From an uncultured Pseudomonadota bacterium (GTDB lineage: Bacteria; Pseudomonadota; Gammaproteobacteria; Burkholderiales; Methylophilaceae), in the NCBI GenBank assembly GCA_903876765.1, contig CAIRBH010000002.1, forward strand, positions 1-51,197: a DNA stretch of 51,197 bases. The letters are read 5' to 3'. The position numbers and the translations under genes were made by a program. How positions within the stretch are numbered: position 1 is the first letter of the stretch; each line of letters starts with the position of its first letter. The notes under the pieces were generated by a model. It saw nothing but the letters and a program-made list of their open reading frames with translations. It did not search any database and was not told the origin of the DNA. This document shows positions 35,421 to 45,477 of this stretch, piece after piece.

Positions 35421-36824
35421 TCAAGCACTACTTTTTATAAAACGATTTGCAAAATAACTCAAGGCAGTAAATCTGACCTGATAATCGGGGTCCAAACACA
35501 ATGGCCATTTATCTTTATCTGGCAATCTATGATTAGCCACCAGCATTAAGCGATGCAAATAATAGTCATCTTGCAACAAAGCTAACAATGTCAGGCGTGT
35601 CGCACTCTTATTTAAAATAACACCGCGTCTTACATCTGCCGCCGCAGATGCGCTTAATTTTTTTAATATTGACTGCGGTGTATTTGGGTTATTGGCCACC
35701 CCACTTAGTACATCTAGCGAACTATCTTGCGCGAGATTTTTCAATAAGCGCTTGCTAGCTTTACCTTGGTAAGCCACTGCGGAGCGCACCCAATCATTAT
35801 CATCATTAGCCAACACACTCAATAACCTTAACGGGCAGCTAGCATTTCTAGCTACCCCACGTCGCACATCGACAGCGGAGTCTTTAGACAGTTTATCTAG
35901 CACGCTACTAGCAACAATCGGGTTACGAGCCAACTTTTGCCTAACCCAAACGTCAGTGTCATGTATTAAGTGGCTAATCGTGGCTGCCGTTAAATCAACT
36001 CTAGTTGCTATCAAGCGCCTCACTAGCTCACATTCATCAATGGCTAAGCGCCTGATAAGTGCTTGAGAAAGCGCTAAATTTGCTGCCAATCTACAACGCA
36101 CCGCCTTATCTTGCTGCAAAGCCAAACTTGCCATCAGCTTGTGGCTAATGCGTTTATCTGCGGCCAGTTGCCGTTGAATTAACACGTTTTCATCATATAC
36201 GACAGCCTCAATCAACTGTGCTGGGCAGTGATCATGCGCTATCACGGCTGCTTTAATGCGAACATCTGGCAGCTCAAACAAATGCACTAGCAAGTCAATT
36301 GTTGCAGCGGGATGTTGGCTTATATTTTTTTGTAATGCCTGCAATATATGAGTGTTAGCAAATCTATCTAGCAAAATAGCGAACGCCTCGCTGGTTGCTG
36401 CCATATTTTTACTCAGGGCCAATACCGTCGCTTCATCCTGCTCAAACTGGGCAATATGCTTTAACATTGCGGGCGAAGCATGTCTATGTTGGGCAAGTAA
36501 AACCGTCATATTTGAACGACTTTTACTCATTAGGCCTTGCGCAACATAAAGCTTAGATAATGCTTCTGACGGCGTATTCTGGTTCTTGTCTAATTTAATC
36601 ACCATCGCTTCATCAGCTACACTAGCCAAAGCTTCTAACACCAATGCTGGCGTATGTTCCCAACGGGCCAGTGCTAAGGCATCTCGGCGTCGACTAAACA
36701 TCATCGCTTGTAACTTGGTCTTATCTTTATCCTCGGCAATCGCATATACAGCTGCAGCCATATACGGATCATTTGCTTTCAATGCTAAGTTGACTAATCC
36801 AGCAGCACTGTCAGGTAGTTGCAT
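35421..36824 (-). CDS. Variant leucine-rich repeat (LRV/HEAT-like) protein in the TMADH-ETF operon
   Basis: A 467-residue helical repeat protein of unrecognised specific function. In the C-terminal half about six units of 25-26 residues follow one another, with the pattern VRxxVAxNxxxPxxxLxxLAxDxxxx. Examples are VRQKLARNPIVASSVLDKL, VRRGVARNASCPLRLLSVL and VLSGVANNPNTPQSILKKL. The N-terminal half has more diverged units. This resembles the variant leucine-rich repeat (LRV) family; the Azotobacter LRV protein carries an Fe-S cluster, but no cysteine cluster is visible here. The gene begins 1 bp after the ETF-dehydrogenase-like gene stop and precedes etfB by 26 bp, so it is co-expressed. An assembly or interaction role is inference. 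Confidence 0.75.
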   Translation of the reverse strand: MQLPDSAAGLVNLALKANDPYMAAAVYAIAEDKDKTKLQAMMFSRRRDALALARWEHTPALVLEALASVADEAMVIKLDKNQNTPSEALSKLYVAQGLMSKSRSNMTVLLAQHRHASPAMLKHIAQFEQDEATVLALSKNMAATSEAFAILLDRFANTHILQALQKNISQHPAATIDLLVHLFELPDVRIKAAVIAHDHCPAQLIEAVVYDENVLIQRQLAADKRISHKLMASLALQQDKAVRCRLAANLALSQALIRRLAIDECELVRRLIATRVDLTAATISHLIHDTDVWVRQKLARNPIVASSVLDKLSKDSAVDVRRGVARNASCPLRLLSVLANDDNDWVRSAVAYQGKASKRLLKNLAQDSSLDVLSGVANNPNTPQSILKKLSASAAADVRRGVILNKSATRLTLLALLQDDYYLHRLMLVANHRLPDKDKWPLCLDPDYQVRFTALSYFANRFIKSSA

Positions 36825-36825
36825 A

Positions 36826-38952
36826 TCACGCTGTCACAGCACTGTCTTCCCAAACTTCATATTCAACGCATTCGTCAATTAACTCAATGAGCTCACGCAC
36901 CACAAAGCGGCCTTCATAGCCTGAAGTTTTAAGCGCGTCTTCAAACATGGTCAAATCTTTGGGACATGACACCACAAACACCTGCAAGCCTTCAATCTGC
37001 CCCGCTTCTTTCATGCGGTTAGCCGAAGGCTTCTCTAAGCCTACTGGGTCAGGTATCCAAATGCGGCCACCGCCAGCCCCACAACAGAATGAGTTATCGC
37101 GATTTCGTCCCATTTCAACCAATTCACAGCCCAATAATTTCAATACTTCACGCGGTGCGTCAAAACCTTTGTTATAACGGCCTAAATGGCAAGGGTCATG
37201 AAAAGTGACTCGGCAATCTAGCTTCTTCTTTAGTTTGATTTGACCAGTTTCAATCAAACGCTTGACCAAAGTCGTATAGTGCTCAATCTCAAATTGGCCA
37301 CCAAAATCAGGGTACTCATTACGTATGGTGTTAAACGAGTGCGGATCTGTGGTGACAATAGAGGCAAAATCACAAGCTTGCAGCGTGCCTATGTTAGAAG
37401 ATGCGAGAAGTTCATATAGGCCTTCCTCCCCAACTCGACGCACATCATTGCCCGCGTTTAACTCGGCTTCAAATAACAGGCCAAAATCCACGCCAGCATG
37501 CTGCATTAGCCTAGCAAATGACTTGGTCACTTTTTGGTTACGCGGGTCAAAAGAGGCGTAGTCGCCAACAAACCACAATATATCTACAGGCTCAGTGCGC
37601 GCATCTTTTACTTCAAATGGCAGTTCTTTGGTCCAAGCGGCACGCTTGCGTTTAGATTCACCAAATGAATTGCCAGTTTTATGTATGGTTTGTAGAGTTT
37701 TTTCTAGCAAAGGCTCCATTTCACCTGCTTCCACCAAATTGCGTCGCATCTGCACAATAATCGGCACATGCTCTACCGCTACTGGGCATATCTCTACACA
37801 AGCTAAACAAGTCCGGCATGACCAAAGTGTTTCCATAAACACCTGACCTATGCCTTTGCCATGAATATCCAGCTCGGCCTCTTTGGGTAATTCTTTGCTG
37901 CTCAAAGCGTGATTGGCAAACTCTCTTAATGAAAGTATGACGTCTCTTGGTGACAATGGGGCGCCAACGGCATTGGCTGGGCAAGCCTCTTGGCAGCGGC
38001 CACATTTGGTACAGGCATCAAGGTGCAGCAGGTTTTTCCAAGTCAGGTCGGTAATGGTTTTGTAACCCGCTGTTTTTTGCTCATCAGGCACCATGGGCAG
38101 TCTTCTGCCAGCTAGAGGATCTTTAAACATCAAGGAACTGGCGGCGGTGAAAATGTGTTTGATTTTGCTATAGGGAATACAAGCAATAAATGTCAAAGAA
38201 AGTAAGCCGTGAAACCACCACAAGTAGGGACGCAATACACCTGCACTTTGATCTGTTAAGCCTAAGCCATGCATAATTTCAGCGAGCAAAGCGCCTACTG
38301 GTGACCAAAAGCGATAATCCCAAACTGTTGCTTGCTCACTCAGCCAAACCAAACGGCTAGCCTCTAAAATAAAGCCAGTGATGCCAATTAATATGAATGA
38401 CCAAAGAAAAGCCCAATCTTCACGGCGATATTGGCTGCGATCAAAGTCAGGGTCGCCTGGCTGCCTATCGACTCTTTTGTAATCCAGCTTAGGTAGATTC
38501 AGCCATTGCCGCCTATACATCATATAAAGCAGGCCGACTATTAAACTTAAACCGGCTACATCGAGCACGAGTGAGAATATTAAATAAAAATTACCATACC
38601 AGAACTTAATGCCAAACAAGGGTTCAAGGATGTCATATTCCAGCGTAATGGTAGATGTGCCAATGAACAACAACACAAAACCCAAGAATATCAAGCCATG
38701 CGCACGCCCTGCACTTTTGTCACGGCGCACCAAGGTACGATGCGTGGCCATGGTTTTAAGCATATCAACAAAACGACCAAACAGCTCGTTCCAAGAGCCA
38801 TCGGCCTTGCCACGACGATATTTGCGAATTTGTACAAAAACGCCATAAATGAAAATTGCAATGGCTAAGTAACCGATGGCATAGAATAAATGTATTGCCT
38901 GTGGTTCAAAGCTCTCAAACAGCACTCGAGTGATTTGTTTTGCATTATCCAT
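36826..38952 (-). CDS. Membrane (Fe-S) ETF:quinone oxidoreductase-like protein (EMO/DUF224 type)
   Basis: A 708-residue three-part protein. Residues 1-270 hold about six membrane helices of the nitrate-reductase-gamma/HdrE type with candidate heme histidines. Residues about 305-410 carry two 4Fe-4S motifs (CTKCGRCQEACP and CRTCLACVEICP). The rest is a heterodisulfide-reductase-like domain with HDPCHLGRYNKG and the CCG motif FCCGAGGGRIW. This is the architecture of membrane ETF:(methyl)menaquinone oxidoreductases. Located between tmd and etfBA, it is the natural exit for ETF electrons into the quinone pool. CGGAGC precedes the ATG at 38950-38952. Confidence 0.82.
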   Translation of the reverse strand: MDNAKQITRVLFESFEPQAIHLFYAIGYLAIAIFIYGVFVQIRKYRRGKADGSWNELFGRFVDMLKTMATHRTLVRRDKSAGRAHGLIFLGFVLLFIGTSTITLEYDILEPLFGIKFWYGNFYLIFSLVLDVAGLSLIVGLLYMMYRRQWLNLPKLDYKRVDRQPGDPDFDRSQYRREDWAFLWSFILIGITGFILEASRLVWLSEQATVWDYRFWSPVGALLAEIMHGLGLTDQSAGVLRPYLWWFHGLLSLTFIACIPYSKIKHIFTAASSLMFKDPLAGRRLPMVPDEQKTAGYKTITDLTWKNLLHLDACTKCGRCQEACPANAVGAPLSPRDVILSLREFANHALSSKELPKEAELDIHGKGIGQVFMETLWSCRTCLACVEICPVAVEHVPIIVQMRRNLVEAGEMEPLLEKTLQTIHKTGNSFGESKRKRAAWTKELPFEVKDARTEPVDILWFVGDYASFDPRNQKVTKSFARLMQHAGVDFGLLFEAELNAGNDVRRVGEEGLYELLASSNIGTLQACDFASIVTTDPHSFNTIRNEYPDFGGQFEIEHYTTLVKRLIETGQIKLKKKLDCRVTFHDPCHLGRYNKGFDAPREVLKLLGCELVEMGRNRDNSFCCGAGGGRIWIPDPVGLEKPSANRMKEAGQIEGLQVFVVSCPKDLTMFEDALKTSGYEGRFVVRELIELIDECVEYEVWEDSAVTA

Positions 38953-39030
38953 TTAGCTCCGCCTACAGATGGGTATTACGTATGAGTGATTATTAGGATT
39001 TTTTTGATGATTAAATGACACAAGTTAAAT

Positions 39031-39063
39031 CAAGCTCGCCGCAAACAGTCTACAGCGAGCTTG
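39031..39063 (-). terminator. Hairpin between tmd and the Fe-S oxidoreductase gene (attenuator or processing site)
   Basis: A perfect 9-bp stem, CAAGCTCGC (39031-39039) with GCGAGCTTG (39055-39063), around a 15-nt loop, 12 bp beyond the tmd stop. On the minus strand the downstream tract is ATTTAAC, a poor T-run. Partial termination or a 3'-end stabiliser for tmd mRNA is more likely than full termination. Confidence 0.6.
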
Positions 39064-39074
39064 ACAGCACTCAT

Positions 39075-41327
<2,253 letters not shown>

Positions 41328-41349
41328 CTAAACAATAACCCTCATGGCT

Positions 41350-41365
41350 TACTACTTAGGTGTTA
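41350..41365. promoter_or_regulatory. NarL-type 7-2-7 operator B (tmd)
   Basis: TACTACT-TA-GGTGTTA fits the NarL 7-2-7 pattern at 10 of 14 positions (left half 6 of 7) and differs from operator E by only two bases. Centre about 90 bp upstream of the tmd ATG. On the minus strand ATGAGGGTT follows, like the ATGAGAATT of operators A and C, but 3 nt closer. Confidence 0.55.
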
Positions 41366-41390
41366 CTAAAAACTGGGGTGGGGAGCCCAT

Positions 41391-41425
41391 AAAAAAGCGA
41401 GCGGACATTACGCCCGCTCGCTTTT
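41391..41425 (-). terminator. Terminator after the APC permease gene
   Basis: A 12-bp perfect stem, AAAAGCGAGCGG (41393-41404) with CCGCTCGCTTTT (41414-41425). On the minus strand the second arm continues into TTTTTT. It separates the permease transcript from tmd, which must have its own promoter in 41268-41390. Confidence 0.9.
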
Positions 41426-41445
41426 ATTTAAAACAAATCATTCAA

Positions 41446-43143
41446 CTACATACTATGCAAATACCAAACCAAGGCGATACCTGCAACTAGTGCGATATAG
41501 GGCAGCAACCCCGCTTTGTTTGAAACGCCAGCCTCATCAACAAATAAGTGCATGTCATCCAACATTTGTGCGGGAAATACGCCCTTATCTTGAATAAAGT
41601 GACGATAAACAAATACTGGAAGTATCAAAGCGGCAAATATTAATCCAGCTTTTAATGTACCAGCACCCCACGTGTCAGCACCCAAACCCATGATACCTAA
41701 ATTAACGAAGCCAAGTAAACCGCCTAGCACCAGCAATATAGTCGGCGCTTTGTAGGGCCTATCCCATGTTGGTCGGTCGATACGATGTATCCAACCTGCG
41801 TTAAGGTTTAAGAAGTTGAAAATGATATAACCTACGTTTGATGCTGCAAGAATAAACACATAATCTGACATCATCAATAATAGTAAATTAAAGCAAAGAT
41901 CTGTCCACATCGCTCTGGTTGGTGCGCCATGATCGTTCACATGTGACAAATACTTAGGTAACCAGCCGTCTACAGATGCTTGATAAAGTGTACGTGATGA
42001 GCCTGCCATAGATGTCATGATAGAGAGCATTAAGGCAAGCACCATCATGATAACCATCAGATTAGCCACAAATGCACCACCACCAATAATATCTGAAAAT
42101 GCCGCTGCCACGCCCATGCCACTATAGATTGACGCCTCCAGCATACCATCATAAACCGCTGGCGTTGTTACCACACCAGCCGCATCTACCACCGCAGGGG
42201 TGACCATGTGACCCAAGCCCAAATGACTTTGGAAGGCAATAGGCACTAAGGTAAACACTGCCACACAGAGTAAGCCAGAATAAAAAATAGCTTTAAAAGT
42301 ATCTGATTTAGGGTTTCTAAATTCCCGCGTATAACACACGGCAGTTTCAAAACCATAGGTAGACCAAGCAGCAATAAATAAGCCGCCCGCCATCAACTTC
42401 CAACCGTCGATATTCCAAACACCGTCAATGACGTTACCTGCTGCATCATGAGCCAGTGGCGCTAATGGAAAAAAGTTTGCTTGTGCAATATCGCCAGTCA
42501 TTAATGGCACTAACCCAATCAGCATCAAAGGTATTAATGCAATAACGCCAAGTATCATGGTGGTTTTAGCAGAGCGCAAGATGCCGCCGTGTTGTACTGC
42601 AAATACGGACAGCAAAACAGCCGCGCCGACAACAAAGGTGGCATTAATTCTTAACACTAGGCCATCTTTAATCATACCTAAGTCTAACAAGGTAATCTGC
42701 CAAGTATTAATCACAGCGTCAGGTGCAAACAAGGCACTAAGCATATAGCCTGCGGCTAAGCCTGAGCCTATGGCTAGCACTGGCGACCAAGCAAACCAAT
42801 TACACCAAACGGATACGGGGGCAATAAATTTACTGTATTTCACCCAGGCTACCGCCCCATAAATTGAAGCCCCGCCTGATTTATGCGGAAACAAACCCGC
42901 AATTTCCGCATAAGTAAACGCTTGAATAAAACCAAATGCAATGGAAATAGCCCATATCATCCATGCTGGCTTACCTACTGTCGCAGCAATCGCACCGATT
43001 GAAAATAAAACAAGTGCAGGAACGCCACTCGCCACCCAGAAAGCACCTTGCCAGCCAATTTTTCTGTGTAACGTTGCATTTTGCCCGACAACGTTATCAG
43101 AAAGATCAGCTGAAATTGCATCAACCGAAGAATTTGCACTCAA
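41446..43143 (-). CDS. APC-superfamily permease (probable methylated-amine transporter)
   Basis: A 565-residue transporter with about twelve hydrophobic helices. Its N-terminal region has WQGAFWVASGVPALVLFSIG, FTYAEIAGLFPHKSGGASIYG (helix 3, typical of APC carriers) and WSTYGFETAVCYTREFRNPK. The sequence alone says amino-acid/amine permease. The position next to tmd, with an operator of the same class upstream (operator C), makes trimethylamine or a related methylamine the likely substrate. That is inference. A strong terminator follows. Confidence 0.8.
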   Translation of the reverse strand: MSANSSVDAISADLSDNVVGQNATLHRKIGWQGAFWVASGVPALVLFSIGAIAATVGKPAWMIWAISIAFGFIQAFTYAEIAGLFPHKSGGASIYGAVAWVKYSKFIAPVSVWCNWFAWSPVLAIGSGLAAGYMLSALFAPDAVINTWQITLLDLGMIKDGLVLRINATFVVGAAVLLSVFAVQHGGILRSAKTTMILGVIALIPLMLIGLVPLMTGDIAQANFFPLAPLAHDAAGNVIDGVWNIDGWKLMAGGLFIAAWSTYGFETAVCYTREFRNPKSDTFKAIFYSGLLCVAVFTLVPIAFQSHLGLGHMVTPAVVDAAGVVTTPAVYDGMLEASIYSGMGVAAAFSDIIGGGAFVANLMVIMMVLALMLSIMTSMAGSSRTLYQASVDGWLPKYLSHVNDHGAPTRAMWTDLCFNLLLLMMSDYVFILAASNVGYIIFNFLNLNAGWIHRIDRPTWDRPYKAPTILLVLGGLLGFVNLGIMGLGADTWGAGTLKAGLIFAALILPVFVYRHFIQDKGVFPAQMLDDMHLFVDEAGVSNKAGLLPYIALVAGIALVWYLHSM

Positions 43144-43336
43144 TTTAAGTCCCCTTTTTTATAAAAATCCCAATACAACCCCTGTACTTAATAACGGAAT
43201 TGTCCACCTGGGTGCAGCTGTAAAATCAGTTCTTTCACTTAATTAAATTAAAAAAATCTACGGCGTCTATATAAAACTTTCCGCATGGTTTACATTTGAA
43301 GGCAATCAACTGCTCTGTACAATTCTCATTATGGAT

Positions 43337-43352
43337 TACTCTTAAAGTAGTA
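43337..43352. promoter_or_regulatory. NarL-type 7-2-7 operator C (permease)
   Basis: TACTCTT-AA-AGTAGTA matches TACYYMT-N2-AKRRGTA at 12 of 14 positions (6 of 7 in each half). Centre about 200 bp upstream of the permease ATG, the same distance as operator A from its gene. On the minus strand ATGAGAATT follows at the same 7-nt spacing as in A. Confidence 0.65.
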
Positions 43353-43423
43353 TATATTGAAGGTCTGCTTGGTTTATTATTGTGCATTATGACTATCTTG
43401 CCTAAATACCTATAGCGACTCAA

Positions 43424-43439
43424 TACTGCTTAGGTATTA
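43424..43439. promoter_or_regulatory. NarL-type 7-2-7 operator E (truncated haemoglobin)
   Basis: TACTGCT-TA-GGTATTA, 14 of 16 bases identical to operator B, 10 of 14 to the NarL pattern. Centre about 97 bp upstream of the haemoglobin ATG, comparable to B and D (85-90 bp). Confidence 0.5.
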
Positions 43440-43528
43440 CGCCTTGAAGATAATGTTTGTAAGCATAAGCTCTGATTACTATTGCATCAGTTATATTTAT
43501 TTAAACATTCAGCACCAGAAAGCGATCA

Positions 43529-43945
43529 ATGGCGAACATGCAACCGTCCAACTACCAAGCTAGCAATGCGTCTTTATATGACTTGCTTGGTCGCGAGGCT
43601 GGGGTATTGAACTTAGTAAAAGTGTTTTATGACATGGTGGAAAGCGAACCGTTTGCGCACAAACTACTGTTATTACATCTCAGAGGGAATGGTTTAGCTC
43701 ACTCACGTGTTGAACAATTTCATTTTCTTTCAGAGTTTTTAGGTGGCCCAAGGTTATATGTTGAAAAACATGGTCATGCTAATATTAAAGCCATGCACGA
43801 ACACCTTGCAATTGACGCTGAATCTAAAGATATTTGGCTGCAATGTATGAATATGACGATAGATAAAATAAAACTAGAAGCGAGCATTAAAAACCAACTC
43901 ATGGTCAGCTTTACCCGTGCGGCTGAACGCTTAGTTAATACATAA
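43529..43945 (+). CDS. Group II truncated haemoglobin
   Basis: A 138-residue 2-over-2 globin. Features are the B-helix tyrosine in KVFYDMVESEP, the proximal histidine in IKAMHEHLAI and the group II G-helix tryptophan in DIWLQCMNMTIDK, with the preceding GGPRLYVEKHGHANI. Group II globins bind O2 or NO; roles proposed elsewhere include oxygen delivery and NO or peroxide detoxification. The gene stands alone between the permease and the cupin, with an operator of the shared class upstream. This suggests expression together with the amine-oxidising enzymes, one of which consumes O2. Confidence 0.88.
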   Translation: MANMQPSNYQASNASLYDLLGREAGVLNLVKVFYDMVESEPFAHKLLLLHLRGNGLAHSRVEQFHFLSEFLGGPRLYVEKHGHANIKAMHEHLAIDAESKDIWLQCMNMTIDKIKLEASIKNQLMVSFTRAAERLVNT

Positions 43946-43976
43946 AAAAAACATCTGCAATTGACTTGCAGATGTT
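43943..43976 (-). terminator. Terminator after the methylamine-island cupin gene
   Basis: AACATCTGCAA (43950-43960) and TTGCAGATGTT (43966-43976) form an 11-bp stem around TTGAC. On the minus strand seven to eight Ts follow, so it serves the cupin gene at 44021. In the plus direction (haemoglobin gene) the T-run is poor. Confidence 0.82.
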
Positions 43977-44020
43977 ATTCATCAAAACAGTATGTAGCGA
44001 TTAACTAGATTAGCAATGAA

Positions 44021-44374
44021 CTACAAAGGTGCACGTTGGCCGCAGAAGAATCCTACTGCAAAATCTGGAGTTTCAAAAGTAATGCGGCTGCCTGAGGGGA
44101 AATAAAATACGTCACCAGCAGTCGCTGTGACTTTTTGACCAGTTTCATCTGAAATAATGAAAGTGCCATCGACGATGCATTTCATTTCTTCATAATCATA
44201 GTCATATACTAATTTATCGCCTTTTTCTAAACGAAAAAAACCAGCACAAATTCTTTTATCTGGGTCAGCTGATACAAAAGTATCGCCCAACCAAGCTGGA
44301 ACACCAGGAATATTCATAGATGGTTGCGCATCTTTGATTGCTTGTTTTTTATAATGAAAGCCTTTTGTTGCCAT
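44021..44374 (-). CDS. EutQ-like cupin protein
   Basis: A 117-residue cupin with RICAGFFRLEKGDKLVYDYDYEEMKCIVDG (residues 41-70 approximately) and ATAGDVFYFPSGSRITFE, followed by FAVGFFCGQRAPL. It resembles the ethanolamine-utilisation EutQ/DUF861 cupins. The aspartate/tyrosine-rich YDYDYEE replaces the histidines of a classical metal-binding cupin. A strong GAGGAG ribosome-binding site precedes the ATG at 44372-44374, operator D is centred about 85 bp upstream and a terminator follows. It is thus a single-gene unit in the amine island. Function unknown. Confidence 0.8.
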   Translation of the reverse strand: MATKGFHYKKQAIKDAQPSMNIPGVPAWLGDTFVSADPDKRICAGFFRLEKGDKLVYDYDYEEMKCIVDGTFIISDETGQKVTATAGDVFYFPSGSRITFETPDFAVGFFCGQRAPL

Positions 44375-44451
44375 TCGTTCTCTCCTCTAGGTTGTTTAAC
44401 TGTTGTACATTTAATCGTGAAGCGTTTGCATGCACAATTACTCTTAAGTTG

Positions 44452-44467
44452 TACTCCTAAAGAAGGA
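44452..44467. promoter_or_regulatory. NarL-type 7-2-7 operator D (cupin)
   Basis: TACTCCT-AA-AGAAGGA is the best match of the set, 13 of 14 positions, with a perfect left heptamer. A second heptamer-like TACTCTT (44439-44445) lies 13 nt away. On the minus strand AGAGTAATT occupies the place of the ATGAGAATT flank seen at A and C. Centre about 85 bp upstream of the cupin ATG; hpnC begins 120 bp away on the other side. Confidence 0.65.
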
Positions 44468-44579
44468 TGAAAAAATATACGGCCATGCCGCTAATAACCA
44501 AGATTATTCTGCCTAACTTAACAGGTATAAACTGATATTTCTTAATAAAAAATCACCTGCTTTATGGCATACTCACGTC

Positions 44580-45467
44580 ATGACACCTAAGCACCCTCTT
44601 GAAGCTATCACACAAAGCAGTTTAACTTTGGCCTGCCAGCATTACGAGAACTTCCCTGTTGCCTCAGTGTTTTTACCGCAATATTTGCGTCAGCCTATCA
44701 GTTTAATTTATAGCTTTGCAAGACAAGCAGATGACTTTGCCGATGAAGGGGATTTGTCAATTGAGCAGCGCTTAAGCTTACTCAATAGCTTTCGTGATGA
44801 GCTTGACTTGCTGTATGCCTACATCAAACCGCCCTCTGCCTTGTTTGTGGCTTTGGGGGAAATAATTAAGACACACAATTTACCCTACCAAGCATTTTAC
44901 GATTTACTAGATGCCTTTAGCCAAGATGTTATAAAAACGCGCTACCACGATTATGACGAGCTACTAGATTACTGCAAACGCTCGGCAAACCCGATTGGCA
45001 GGTTACTATTGCAGCTTTATGGCCAAGCCAATGCCGCCAATATTCAACTGTCTGACCGTATCTGTAGCGCCTTGCAAATCATTAATTTCTTGCAAGACAT
45101 TGCGATTGATTTCAAAAAAAATGAGGGCAAACAACGTATTTATTTGTCTCAAGAAGAAATGGCGGGATTTGGCATCACTGAACGTCAAATTCAAGATTAC
45201 GTCGATGGCTTAAAGTTGGTAGATACTCATTGGCAACAATTTATGTTATTTAACCTAAGCCGCGTCAATGCTTTGCTCTATGCGGGCAAACCCTTGGGGC
45301 GCATATTACCTGGGCGTATTGGCTTTGAAATGCGCATGATAGTGGCAGGTGGCGAGCGTATTATTAGCAAGATCAGTGCGGTAAACGGTGATATATTTAG
45401 GCATAGGCCAACACTCAACTACACCGATTGGATATTCGTATTTTTTAAAGCCTTATTTAAGATGTAA
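44580..45467 (+). CDS. hpnC: Hydroxysqualene synthase HpnC
   Basis: A 295-residue trans-isoprenyl diphosphate synthase-like protein that converts presqualene diphosphate to hydroxysqualene. The two aspartate-rich motifs are FARQADDFADEGD (about residues 45-57) and NFLQDIAIDFKKNEGKQRIYL (about 170-190). It is the first gene of hpnC-hpnD-hpnE, so its assignment relative to HpnD rests on order and on the more diverged DD motif. Confidence 0.87.
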   Translation: MTPKHPLEAITQSSLTLACQHYENFPVASVFLPQYLRQPISLIYSFARQADDFADEGDLSIEQRLSLLNSFRDELDLLYAYIKPPSALFVALGEIIKTHNLPYQAFYDLLDAFSQDVIKTRYHDYDELLDYCKRSANPIGRLLLQLYGQANAANIQLSDRICSALQIINFLQDIAIDFKKNEGKQRIYLSQEEMAGFGITERQIQDYVDGLKLVDTHWQQFMLFNLSRVNALLYAGKPLGRILPGRIGFEMRMIVAGGERIISKISAVNGDIFRHRPTLNYTDWIFVFFKALFKM

Positions 45468-45477
45468 ACTCAAACAC

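Larger units (their letters stand above)
43144..43528. promoter_or_regulatory. Divergent control region of permease and haemoglobin genes (385 bp)
   Basis: No well-supported gene lies here. Operators C (43337-43352) and E (43424-43439) are both inside. AATACCTA (43405-43412) and TAGGTATT (43431-43438) form an additional inverted repeat that overlaps E. The permease (minus) starts at 43143 and the truncated haemoglobin (plus) at 43529, so both promoters must be in this stretch. Confidence 0.6.

Noticed and set aside
34598-35424. etfB starting at 35424 with ten extra residues
   Set aside because: That start would overlap the upstream gene and add a tail not found in the family; the ATG at 35392-35394 has a ribosome-binding site.
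43235-43423. Possible 50-62 residue minus-strand protein with a CxxC (FKCKPCGKFY)
   Set aside because: The start would be TTG or an ATG at 43387 without a ribosome-binding site. The frame lies in an AT-rich control region and overlaps operator C, and it matches no family I recognise.
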